Made by a program: the position numbers and the translations under genes. The notes beneath the pieces were generated by a model. The model was not told where the DNA came from. It ran no database searches and saw only the letters and a list, made by a program, of their open reading frames with translations. A stretch of DNA of 6,184 bases from the NCBI GenBank assembly GCA_003523545.1, contig DQAM01000321.1, positions 1-6,184 on the forward strand, given 5' to 3'. This stretch comes from Dysgonomonas sp. (lineage in GTDB: Bacteria; Bacteroidota; Bacteroidia; Bacteroidales; Dysgonomonadaceae). Below are positions 1 through 6,068 of this stretch, one piece after another (positions within the stretch are counted from its first letter, which is position 1; each line of letters starts with the position of its first letter).

Positions 1-322
1 CTCTGGTCAGCCTTTTGCTGGGAGATACTCCATGAAAGATTCCTTCCGGCAGAATATCATAGATACCCGGCCTATTGGTTTTGATATACAGATAATCCTT
101 GAGGTCATATTGCGAATACTCTACATACAGTTCTTCTACGTCCTTATTCCATCCCCGGCGGGCAGCCCCTTCTCGTGTTGTGAATATATGGCCGGCCAGG
201 TATCCCTGCTCAATCAGGCTTGCAGCCAGGACTTCGGCGCGGATATCGGTAAAGAGATCATTGGCGCGCCGGTGTACCGACTCCAGGTCCATTACATGCT
301 TCACCGGTTTATTGGAATTCAT
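1..322 (-). CDS. tssG: T6SS baseplate subunit TssG, N-terminal part (runs off left edge)
   Basis: Reading leftward from an ATG at 322, the frame stays open for 107 codons to the window edge, so the 3' end is missing. The visible protein begins MNSNKPVKHV and carries an early helix with the pattern DIRAEVLAASLIEQG (residues 26-40). Near the cut it has the stretch TNRPGIYDILPEGIFH (82-97). The 'R-x-x-[IL]YD-x-LPEG-[IL]FH' signature is what I associate with Bacteroidetes TssG, the ImpH/VasB family. TssG joins two copies of TssF in the baseplate wedge in the cytoplasm. Homologs are roughly 300 residues, so about one third is visible. It lies 82 bases downstream of tssK on the same strand, which fits a baseplate operon. 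No Shine-Dalgarno sequence is seen; the upstream bases are AT-rich. The family call rests on remembered motifs and gene context, not on a search. Confidence 0.78.
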   Translation of the reverse strand, partial: MNSNKPVKHVMDLESVHRRANDLFTDIRAEVLAASLIEQGYLAGHIFTTREGAARRGWNKDVEELYVEYSQYDLKDYLYIKTNRPGIYDILPEGIFHGVSPSKRLTR

Positions 323-344
323 AAAATAAAACTCTGTTAAATTA

Positions 345-352
345 CAAAATTA
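345..352 (-). promoter_or_regulatory. Possible internal -7 promoter element ahead of tssG
   Basis: On the minus strand the sequence reads TAATTTTG, an exact match to the Bacteroidetes -7 consensus TAnnTTTG. It ends 22 bases before the tssG start. No TTTG is present at the expected -33 position, so this is half a promoter at best. The 82-base gap between tssK and tssG, much longer than the 9-11 base gaps elsewhere in the operon, makes a secondary start here reasonable. Confidence 0.3.
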
Positions 353-404
353 TAATACAGACAGCATATAGAATCGACACTCGTTTATCACATAGATAAA
401 ACAT

Positions 405-1571
405 TTAATCAAGTATAGTCCATTCCGATTTACGTCCTGTATTTTCTATCTTGCGGGCTTTTTCTGCGACCACAATATTTTCTTTGTGCTGTCCGATATA
501 TTCGAGTGAACATAGTTTATCCCATAGAAAAGAGAAGGCAGACAGGAACCGTTCTACATCTTCCATCATTTTCCTTATATTGTGGTGGTCGTAGGTCATT
601 TCGAGGACAACCGACAACAGGTCTATAAAGTTTCCGGGAGTAATATCGCTCCATTCGTAGAAATACTGAAGCATTTCTTCCCGCTTTTTTTTCGGGATAA
701 AATCAATGCTTACATAACAAGTATGGGCCAGAGAAGAAAATACACCGATCGCATCGATAGGAGCATAAAAACGCCCTTTGTTGCGGTATTCAAAAAAGAC
801 AGTGGATATATACCGGAGCAGGTCTTCACATACCGATTTGATATTAAGCGCTATGGCTGAATTATTTTCTCTTTCGTTTATCTTTTGCAGCATCTTATGC
901 GAGGATGTCTCGATGTTGTTCAGATATTTGCCAAACTGCTCATAGTAAGCCACAAGATCGGGATGGCTGCTCATCGAAGTGCACGCAGGAATGTAGGATT
1001 TATCTACTTCCATACGATCGCCTGCCCGGGTGATCCGCCCTATTATCAGATGATTCATACCCAATTGCTCGGCACTGACTTGCCCGGCAGGTTTGATTAT
1101 GAGTTCGTAGCCTGTATTAACATTCGGATGCCGCAGCGGGGTTTCGTCCGGATCAGGTATTCCGGTAGGCACCCTGTCGAATGGACGTATAGCCAGAATC
1201 ACATCCCAATATAAGTTTTTGCTCTCTTTATCCTGCTCTTTTTTGTCAGGTTCGAACAAATAATCGAGCTTCAGGTATTCGTTATGGTTGAATGGATTAA
1301 TATTGATACGGCATCCTCCCGCAGTAATAGCATTGCATTGCCTAAGCTCTATTTCCACATGATTGGTGATACGTTCCAGTATTTCGAAATCGCTGGAGGT
1401 CTTTTCACCATAAACCGGGGGAAGCATCCCAAAGTTGTAGCTGGTTAGCTGTATGTTAATCGAATCCCGGACGGTATCGATAAAGTAATCTTCTGTCTGC
1501 TGCAAATGTTCTTTGCCGGTCTTCATTCCGTCAACCCAGTTGACTAGTATTTTCTTTAATGGGAAAAGCAT
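405..1571 (-). CDS. tssK: T6SS baseplate subunit TssK
   Basis: This 388-residue cytoplasmic protein has the TssK N-terminal signature: NWVDGM at residues 11-16 followed by EHLQQ at 21-25. It corresponds to the W-x-[ED]-G-M ... H-[FL]-Q-Q pattern of classical TssK (ImpJ/VasE family). A second TssK-like site is DKSYIPAC at 190-197, resembling the 'YIPP' region at the end of the first domain. The C-terminal half is helical, with a DVERFLSAFSFLWDKL helix at 338-353. TssK is the baseplate adaptor: its N-terminal domain binds TssF/TssG and its C-terminal domain docks on the membrane complex. Proteobacterial TssK is around 440-450 residues, so this form is shorter. That is expected where the partner is not TssL/TssM. 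It starts 11 bases after tssN in the same operon. The start at 1571 puts the WVDGM motif near the N-terminus as in homologs; no Shine-Dalgarno is evident. Confidence 0.85.
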   Translation of the reverse strand: MLFPLKKILVNWVDGMKTGKEHLQQTEDYFIDTVRDSINIQLTSYNFGMLPPVYGEKTSSDFEILERITNHVEIELRQCNAITAGGCRININPFNHNEYLKLDYLFEPDKKEQDKESKNLYWDVILAIRPFDRVPTGIPDPDETPLRHPNVNTGYELIIKPAGQVSAEQLGMNHLIIGRITRAGDRMEVDKSYIPACTSMSSHPDLVAYYEQFGKYLNNIETSSHKMLQKINERENNSAIALNIKSVCEDLLRYISTVFFEYRNKGRFYAPIDAIGVFSSLAHTCYVSIDFIPKKKREEMLQYFYEWSDITPGNFIDLLSVVLEMTYDHHNIRKMMEDVERFLSAFSFLWDKLCSLEYIGQHKENIVVAEKARKIENTGRKSEWTILD

Positions 1572-1582
1572 ATTTCTTATAT

Positions 1583-2515
1583 TTAAGATATTATTACAGG
1601 TTCTTTATCTGATGCCGGATTATCTTTATTAATCTCTTCGTTAGTAGATTCGCTTACTCTTTTTACAATGATTGTATGATTCTCGCGAATGTTATTTTCG
1701 GTAATACTGAGCTCGTAATCTATATAATGGCGCGGCAGGAAAAACGACGGCTTGGTATAAAATATCCAGCAGTAGGGTTCGTTCGAACTTCTGTCCCTGA
1801 CCTCTATCGGTGTAGAGGTAAATTTTATATTATAATCGGTCAGGAACTTTTGGAACCAGATACCGAAAGGCATATTGTCGGGAGCCTTTGCTTTAATCTT
1901 AGACGGGGTTGTATCCAATACGTTCTTGAATACCTCCAGTTCCATTACATGCAGTTTGTTGTAATCCATCTCGTCGAAAGTCGACAAATCGTTTTTCTCG
2001 TTATACTTCCAGACTTTGTATATCTCTAAAGGAATATTCATATAGCTCCGGTATGTTTCCCTGAAAAGCGTCGGAAAGATAAACGTAAGCAAGCAGGTAC
2101 AAGCCCAAAGCCCGTATTGCAGTTCGTTGCATAAGTTAAATATAAGGGAAAAGAACGCAGCCCCGATAAACATCATGAGGAAGTGCATCAGGAATTCGAT
2201 ATAATAGGGCTTTTTATTCTCCACGTTGTCCAGATCAGGATAAAAATACCTGATAATCTTTATATTATACCAACCCAAAAGCAGGTAAAGCGCTTGCAGC
2301 GCTATATAGGTATAAGGCATAAACCAGTAATCGATAAATCCTAAAAAGCCAGGCAGACTAAGAAAAAGAGAGCCTAATATCATATATAATATTAGTTTCT
2401 TATTCTTAAGAATCTTATTTTTTTTAGCCAGTATATAGGCTACAACGCCCATAATAACGGCTAACAAAGGCATTATTACGTATGATGTTAAAAAGCTTTC
2501 TGCTATTCCTCCCAT
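1583..2515 (-). CDS. tssN: T6SSiii inner-membrane protein TssN
   Basis: This is a 310-residue polytopic membrane protein. Hydrophobic segments lie at about residues 11-30, 41-60, 66-82, 107-128 and 134-151, giving about five helices with short loops. A soluble domain of about 160 residues follows (152-310) and ends in a charged, probably disordered tail (SESTNEEINKDNPASDKEP, 288-306). Length, topology and its place between baseplate genes match TssN. TssN is a Bacteroidetes-specific component of the complex that replaces TssJLM in subtype iii T6SS. The lysine-rich loop KKNKILKNKK (31-40) between the first two helices suggests that loop is cytoplasmic. With five helices this places the N-terminus outside and the large C-terminal domain inside, where it could reach TssK; this is inference. 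Gaps to tssF (9 bases) and tssK (11 bases) imply co-expression with the baseplate. There is no lipobox or enzymatic motif. The assignment rests on topology and context more than on motifs. Confidence 0.78.
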   Translation of the reverse strand: MGGIAESFLTSYVIMPLLAVIMGVVAYILAKKNKILKNKKLILYMILGSLFLSLPGFLGFIDYWFMPYTYIALQALYLLLGWYNIKIIRYFYPDLDNVENKKPYYIEFLMHFLMMFIGAAFFSLIFNLCNELQYGLWACTCLLTFIFPTLFRETYRSYMNIPLEIYKVWKYNEKNDLSTFDEMDYNKLHVMELEVFKNVLDTTPSKIKAKAPDNMPFGIWFQKFLTDYNIKFTSTPIEVRDRSSNEPYCWIFYTKPSFFLPRHYIDYELSITENNIRENHTIIVKRVSESTNEEINKDNPASDKEPVIIS

Positions 2516-2524
2516 ATCGATGTG

Positions 2525-4366
2525 TTATATGTTTTGTATTTTATTTTCTATAAATATCCGGTAGTTGAACGAATCCGGTGATTTCTCTTTCAATAACTTC
2601 AGCAAACGACTGCTTATTTCTTGCTTGCTCTGGCTAAAACGGCCAAATTCGACCTTCATGGTAATATGGACGTCTATGGTACGTATCAATCCTTCTTTAG
2701 GTTTATCGCTGATCTGAATTCCTTTTTTTATTTCTACATTCGAAAAATAATCCCCGAACTCGCTGTAACAGAAATTCACAATATCTTCGGGCGTATATAT
2801 GCGGTCGCGCGTTGTCAGCACATACTTGTACATATCCAGCTTATTGTTGTTCTTAGGAATGCTCCTTCCCCCTGTGCTTATGGTATGCGACATGCACGTA
2901 TCCCTGTCTACAAATATACTGATATCCGGTTTGAACATGGTTCCGGCTTTTATATTGTTGGCATATTCGCAATTGGTAGTCCAGTAATCAATAAATATGC
3001 TTTCATTCTGGTCGTCGGAGTCAATCACCAGGTACGAACTTATTTCCCTGTCCCGGCTGATAGCTCTCAGTTTTTGTTCCATCAGCGAGATTTTAGTTTT
3101 CATCTCGTCTATCGCCTGCCTCAGGTAATCCTTTCCCAACATCGAGAAAGCAACGGTTTCTTCCCGCAATAAATCTATCAGATTGGATATATACTCTTTG
3201 GCATCTCTTTCATCGAAACGCTCTACTCCGCCTCTCTTAATCGTATAAGTACCGAACGAAACTTTATCTTCATTTTTATACGGCAAGAAGTCGTAATTGT
3301 TCCCGAATTCATCTTTCACGCTCTTTACCGATAAGAAATATTCTTTCTCGACGGTAGACAGAGGTATCACATTGGTCAGTTTCTTCGATTTCGAGAAAAT
3401 AGACCGCAGTTCTTTATTGGCTACCGGGAAAGAGTTTATCGCAACCATAATATCGTTCAATACGCTGTCCTTAAAGTGCGGAGGGAACTTAACCTTCAGC
3501 CACAAAAGCGGGGTTTCGATCGCGTCCTGTATATTCGGCGAATACAACTCTTCCAGCTCGGATGGTATTTTTACATAATCTGCTGGAGAGTTAGGCAGAT
3601 CATCCTTTATCGTGATGTAATGCGGATTGTAATTGTTGAGTATTTTATTATCGAGCATATTCAATAAATCGTACTGGGTGAATATTGTATCATGCTCGTC
3701 CTCTGCATTGTCTTGTGCCTGGCTTACTCCGGTAGATGTCTCTACAGGCTCGTTGAGGTAACTCCATTGCGAGAATGAAAGCAAAGGCAGGTATTCGGAC
3801 TTCTGTTCGGGAATATTAGGAAAATCAAAAAACAGGGAGAAATCTTTCAGGCTTTTTATTTCTTTATCTACATCCAGCCCTATCCAGATAGTATTATTCA
3901 GCAGTTCGGAACGGCTGGCAGCCCGGGCAAATATTTCTTTATTATGATTGGTATCTATTGTATAAAAGCTTCCCCCGCATATCAGTCCCCGCACGTAGCC
4001 CCTGGTCAGGGAAAACTTTCCGACAGGGCGGAAACTAAGACTCGATGAAGTTCTTTTTTTGTACGGATCGTCAAACGTAAAAGCATCCATCTTCCCGATT
4101 ACCAGTTTTTCTTCGATAGGCTGCACCGTCATAATCATGTGTGCGGGCTGGGGAATAGTCATCATATCGGGCGTAAGCATCTGGGCAATTCTCTCGAGAA
4201 GCCTTATTTCGATGCCGTTGATATCCGTCGACAATTTGTATACCTCGCTTGCCAGCGCTTCGATCAGAAGCTTTATAAGCGGGTCCAGATTTTCAATGCT
4301 CTTTACATCCCACAGCCTGGCCGCATTCTTATACATACGGTGTTTTATATTCTCTTTATTCTCCAT
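2525..4366 (-). CDS. tssF: T6SS baseplate subunit TssF
   Basis: At 613 residues this matches the usual TssF length (ImpG/VasA family). The N-terminal helical region (DPLIKLLIEALASEVYKL, 28-45, then ERIAQMLTPDMMTIPQPAHMI, 58-78) follows the TssF pattern: a 'DP.[VI]..L.EA.A' helix, then a leucine/proline stretch ending in 'P.PAH'. A helical, coiled-coil-like region spans about 413-440 (DYLRQAIDEMKTKISLMEQK and onward). Near the C-terminus LTTRDRIYTPEDIVNF (517-532) resembles the 'TRDR..TPEDI' segment shared with phage baseplate wedge proteins of the gp6/J type. Two TssF copies with one TssG form the wedge core. The stretch at about 205-230 is acidic and low in complexity and looks like an inserted loop. 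The gene sits 9 bases after tssE and 9 bases before tssN. No Shine-Dalgarno is seen before the ATG at 4366. Confidence 0.88.
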   Translation of the reverse strand: MENKENIKHRMYKNAARLWDVKSIENLDPLIKLLIEALASEVYKLSTDINGIEIRLLERIAQMLTPDMMTIPQPAHMIMTVQPIEEKLVIGKMDAFTFDDPYKKRTSSSLSFRPVGKFSLTRGYVRGLICGGSFYTIDTNHNKEIFARAASRSELLNNTIWIGLDVDKEIKSLKDFSLFFDFPNIPEQKSEYLPLLSFSQWSYLNEPVETSTGVSQAQDNAEDEHDTIFTQYDLLNMLDNKILNNYNPHYITIKDDLPNSPADYVKIPSELEELYSPNIQDAIETPLLWLKVKFPPHFKDSVLNDIMVAINSFPVANKELRSIFSKSKKLTNVIPLSTVEKEYFLSVKSVKDEFGNNYDFLPYKNEDKVSFGTYTIKRGGVERFDERDAKEYISNLIDLLREETVAFSMLGKDYLRQAIDEMKTKISLMEQKLRAISRDREISSYLVIDSDDQNESIFIDYWTTNCEYANNIKAGTMFKPDISIFVDRDTCMSHTISTGGRSIPKNNNKLDMYKYVLTTRDRIYTPEDIVNFCYSEFGDYFSNVEIKKGIQISDKPKEGLIRTIDVHITMKVEFGRFSQSKQEISSRLLKLLKEKSPDSFNYRIFIENKIQNI

Positions 4367-4375
4367 GTCTGATCT

Positions 4376-4813
4376 TTAATCGGATGATAGCGGCCCCAAA
4401 TACAATGAATAATAAAAACAACATAAAGCACCCGTACTTATTATACGGGCATCTATTTTGATGTCTACTCTCTTTCTTATCGATGTAGCACCTGATAATT
4501 CGAAGACTTCCTTTGTATCGAAAAAATCTATATTCGGACTCACATTATCGATCCTCGGCTCATATTTAGAAACGGCTTCGTCGATAAACTGGAGAAACTG
4601 TTCTTTCCAGCGCGATCTGGAAACTACTTTTTCAAAGTCAAGATCCCATATTCTGCATCCGAAATCCGGATCGTATTTATGTTCTCCGGGACATGTAGTC
4701 AAAATCAGCTCCAGATTCTGATCGATAGACTCCTTCTCGCTGCATGTCTCTAAATTATTAATATCCGATTCGAATATTTTCGTAAAATACAAAGGTAATT
4801 TGTAAAATTTCAC
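4376..4813 (-). CDS. tssE: T6SS baseplate subunit TssE (gp25/GPW family), GTG start
   Basis: This 145-residue protein has the gp25 fold signatures. LILTTCPGEHKYDPDFGCRI (residues 36-55) matches the 'L.T.PGE....PDFG' block of gp25/TssE proteins. YEPRIDNV (84-91) carries the EPR motif (85-87), the conserved Glu-Pro-Arg that contacts sheath/baseplate partners in phage T4 gp25 and TssE. TssE starts sheath polymerisation on the baseplate in the cytoplasm. It is the first gene of the leftward operon, 9 bases before tssF. The start codon is GTG (bases 4813-4811). An in-frame TGA lies 12 codons upstream with no ATG between, and the next residues (KFYKLPL) look like the usual beginning of Bacteroidetes homologs, so GTG is the best start. 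No Shine-Dalgarno precedes it; the upstream bases are A/T only for about 15 positions. Confidence 0.87.
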   Translation of the reverse strand: MKFYKLPLYFTKIFESDINNLETCSEKESIDQNLELILTTCPGEHKYDPDFGCRIWDLDFEKVVSRSRWKEQFLQFIDEAVSKYEPRIDNVSPNIDFFDTKEVFELSGATSIRKRVDIKIDARIISTGALCCFYYSLYLGPLSSD

Positions 4814-4859
4814 AAAAAATATATTTTGAGTTGTTGGTTTTCGAGCTATTCATTTTATG

Positions 4860-4867
4860 CAAAAATA
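4860..4867 (-). promoter_or_regulatory. Candidate -7 promoter element for the tssE operon
   Basis: The minus strand reads TATTTTTG here, an exact match to the Bacteroidetes primary-sigma -7 element TAnnTTTG. It ends 46 bases before the GTG of tssE, giving a predicted leader of roughly 40 bases. The -33 box is poor: the best TTTG-like tetramer is ATTG at 4895-4892 with a 24-base gap, where about 20 is usual. It sits in an A/T homopolymer-rich stretch, so a chance match is possible. Confidence 0.38.
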
Positions 4868-4961
4868 AAAAAAAATGCGTACATTGCGCCTCAATTTCGA
4901 ACATGATTTTTTTCATTTATTTGACTTTTACATACAAGTAACTGTGAAATAAAACTTTATA

Positions 4962-5030
4962 ATGTCAAAAAATAAGAGGGTGAATAGAGAATCCGGATAC
5001 TACTCAACGATATCTGTAGTAGTTCTGTAG
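4962..5030 (+). CDS. Possible 22-codon leader ORF before the TssO/TssP operon
   Basis: ATG at 4962 opens a 22-codon frame that stops with TAG at 5028-5030, 24 bases before the next gene. The peptide starts MSKNKRVNRES, basic and hydrophilic, and ends in the hydrophobic stretch ISVVVL. This resembles a shortened copy of the start of the following protein (MKSKNNEDVRR, then a membrane helix). It could be an upstream leader ORF, a relic of a partial duplication, or chance. There is no family evidence and no Shine-Dalgarno sequence. Confidence 0.2.
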   Translation: MSKNKRVNRESGYYSTISVVVL

Positions 5031-5054
5031 AAGCAAAGTAACATAATAGAGAAT
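4983..5054. repeat. 10-bp direct repeat AATAGAGAAT flanking the leader
   Basis: AATAGAGAAT occurs at 4983-4992 and again at 5045-5054, the second copy lying immediately before the ATG at 5055. The copies are exact and 62 bp apart start to start. The match does not extend beyond 10 bp on either side. Between them CTGTAG also repeats at 5014-5019 and 5025-5030, 11 bp apart. They could be regulatory sites or traces of a duplication, but short AT-rich repeats arise by chance. Confidence 0.45.
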
Positions 5055-5555
5055 ATGAAATCGAAAAACAATGAAGATGTGCGGAGAGGGATGCTGCGCT
5101 TTTCTCTTTTTCTGGTAGCGACTATTTTTCTGGGTATATCGGTCTTTTTTGGATTTATGAAAACAGCTTCGGTCGAAGTTTCCAAGATTTTGGCCAAATC
5201 GAAAGAATATGACAAAATCCAGATCCAACAGGTGCGGTTGACCGAATCGGTAGACAGCATATACCACTATATGCGACTGCTGAACGTCGACCACCAGATA
5301 AACAACCTCCTGATGCACAACTACCTCAGCAACATGAAGCTGAGAGTGACGCGTGAGACTTCCGTCATGGAGAACAAAGATGTCAGGTTCTACTCCAAGC
5401 TGGCATCACAGATGGGCGTATTCCTGGAAACAAAAGATTCTATCCGCATTGCAAAAAGGGACGAAGAACTGATACGCATGGACCTGGCAAGATGTATTTC
5501 CGAGAACAGGCAGATTACAAGAAGAATGGCAATAGGGGGTTTAACTTATAGATAA
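5055..5555 (+). CDS. T6SSiii membrane-complex protein, TssO/TssP type (first of tandem pair)
   Basis: This 166-residue protein has a short basic N-terminus (MKSKNNEDVRRG), one membrane helix at about 14-36, then a helical, coiled-coil-prone domain of about 125 residues. There is no lipobox cysteine, so it is not the TssQ lipoprotein. The topology suggests an inner-membrane anchor with a periplasmic domain. TssO and TssP of the Bacteroidetes T6SSiii are single-pass proteins of this size, and with TssN, TssQ and TssR they replace TssJLM. By order this is perhaps TssO, but I cannot fix the letter from motifs. It is divergent from tssE and 12 bases before a similarly built gene with which it shares motifs: VDSIY at 66-70 followed by LN at 76-77, and DVR at 109-111 with a cysteine at 147. 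The ATG at 5055 leaves a normal N-terminus before the helix. Confidence 0.6.
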   Translation: MKSKNNEDVRRGMLRFSLFLVATIFLGISVFFGFMKTASVEVSKILAKSKEYDKIQIQQVRLTESVDSIYHYMRLLNVDHQINNLLMHNYLSNMKLRVTRETSVMENKDVRFYSKLASQMGVFLETKDSIRIAKRDEELIRMDLARCISENRQITRRMAIGGLTYR

Positions 5556-5567
5556 CACTTAATACCA

Positions 5568-6068
5568 ATGATGAACGATACAATGAACCAAAAAGAGAAA
5601 ATCTTCGGATTTATCTACGTTTTCCTTCTGTTTATTTCTATTGCTGCCGTTTGCAGCTGGCTTATTTTCTCGTACAATCCCGATTTCAGGCTGTTATCGC
5701 AAAAGGATTTTGCAATCTCGAAGATGAATATGATAAAAGATTATCAGAACGAGCAAAACGCCTATATATATACCATGGATTCGGTGTACAACAAAATACA
5801 AAGGTTCAATCCGGGAGTAAATGCCGTATACGAAGAAAACGAAATCCTATACATGATAAATGACCTTAAAAACGTTTACGAAAGCCGTTCGTGGGATACA
5901 CGCTACAAGTCGTTCCTGCATGTATCGGATTTCTACTACATGTGGTTTATAGATAAAAAGGAATTGTGGAGTAAGAGGAACAATATATCCCGTTTCCGTA
6001 AAAATCTGGAAGAATGTGAGATAGGTCTTAATAATAAAAGACAGGATATAAATTCGCTGCGAAGATAA
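5568..6068 (+). CDS. T6SSiii membrane-complex protein, TssO/TssP type (second of tandem pair)
   Basis: This protein is also 166 residues if it starts at the ATG at 5568; ATGs at 5571 and 5583 are alternatives that leave the helix intact. It has one membrane helix at about 12-35 (FGFIYVFLLFISIAAVCSW) with KEK before it, then a mostly helical soluble domain, probably periplasmic. Shared marks with the preceding protein are MDSVY at 70-74 followed by FN at 80-81, DTR at 110-112, and a cysteine at 150. The pattern of a K-E-x(2)-x-F-x-[FY] start, one helix and a 'NP' turn also resembles what I remember of proteins annotated as TssO. This gene may therefore be TssO and its neighbour TssP, or the reverse. 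The 12-base gap to the upstream gene implies one transcript. It would act in the inner-membrane part of the T6SSiii envelope complex. No enzymatic motif is seen. Confidence 0.6.
   Translation: MMNDTMNQKEKIFGFIYVFLLFISIAAVCSWLIFSYNPDFRLLSQKDFAISKMNMIKDYQNEQNAYIYTMDSVYNKIQRFNPGVNAVYEENEILYMINDLKNVYESRSWDTRYKSFLHVSDFYYMWFIDKKELWSKRNNISRFRKNLEECEIGLNNKRQDINSLRR

Larger units (their letters stand above)
4814..5054. other. Divergent intergenic region between the two T6SS operons
   Basis: This 241-bp stretch separates the start codons of tssE (leftward) and the first TssO/TssP-type gene (rightward), so it must hold the control region for both unless transcription enters from elsewhere. It is strongly AT-rich, with an A-tract at about 4861-4875 that could bend DNA. 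It contains a -7-like element for the leftward operon (4860-4867), a 22-codon ORF (4962-5030), a 10-bp direct repeat and a 6-bp inverted repeat (ACTACT at 4999-5004, AGTAGT at 5018-5023). I see no convincing rightward promoter: the nearest candidate pairs TTTG (4920-4923) with TAACTGTG (4939-4946), one mismatch and only 15 bases between boxes. Confidence 0.6.

Noticed and set aside
384..400. Hairpin TTTATC/GATAAA between tssK and tssG as a terminator
   Set aside because: It is a six-pair, A/T-rich stem with no run of T afterwards on the minus strand. It is too weak to call a terminator in the middle of an operon.
885..1214. 109-codon plus-strand open frame antisense to tssK
   Set aside because: It is a shadow of tssK, with no motif and no promoter, and it crosses the well-supported minus-strand gene.
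2621..3172. 183-codon plus-strand open frame antisense to tssF
   Set aside because: It lies wholly within tssF, which has strong family motifs. The antisense translation shows no recognisable domain and is rich in residues typical of antisense frames.
4920..4946. TTTG and TAACTGTG as a Bacteroidetes promoter for the plus-strand operon
   Set aside because: The -7 box has one mismatch and the boxes are only 15 bases apart, where about 20 is expected. Kept only as a remark on the intergenic region.
4921..4963. TTGACT (4921-4926) and TATAAT (4958-4963), like an E. coli sigma-70 promoter
   Set aside because: The spacing is 31 bases, far from 17, and Bacteroidetes do not use this consensus.
5000..5318. 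Two minus-strand open frames of 86 and 104 codons over the start of the plus-strand pair
   Set aside because: They are antisense to the TssO/TssP-type gene, whose membrane helix and paralog motifs are coherent; the antisense proteins have no such features.
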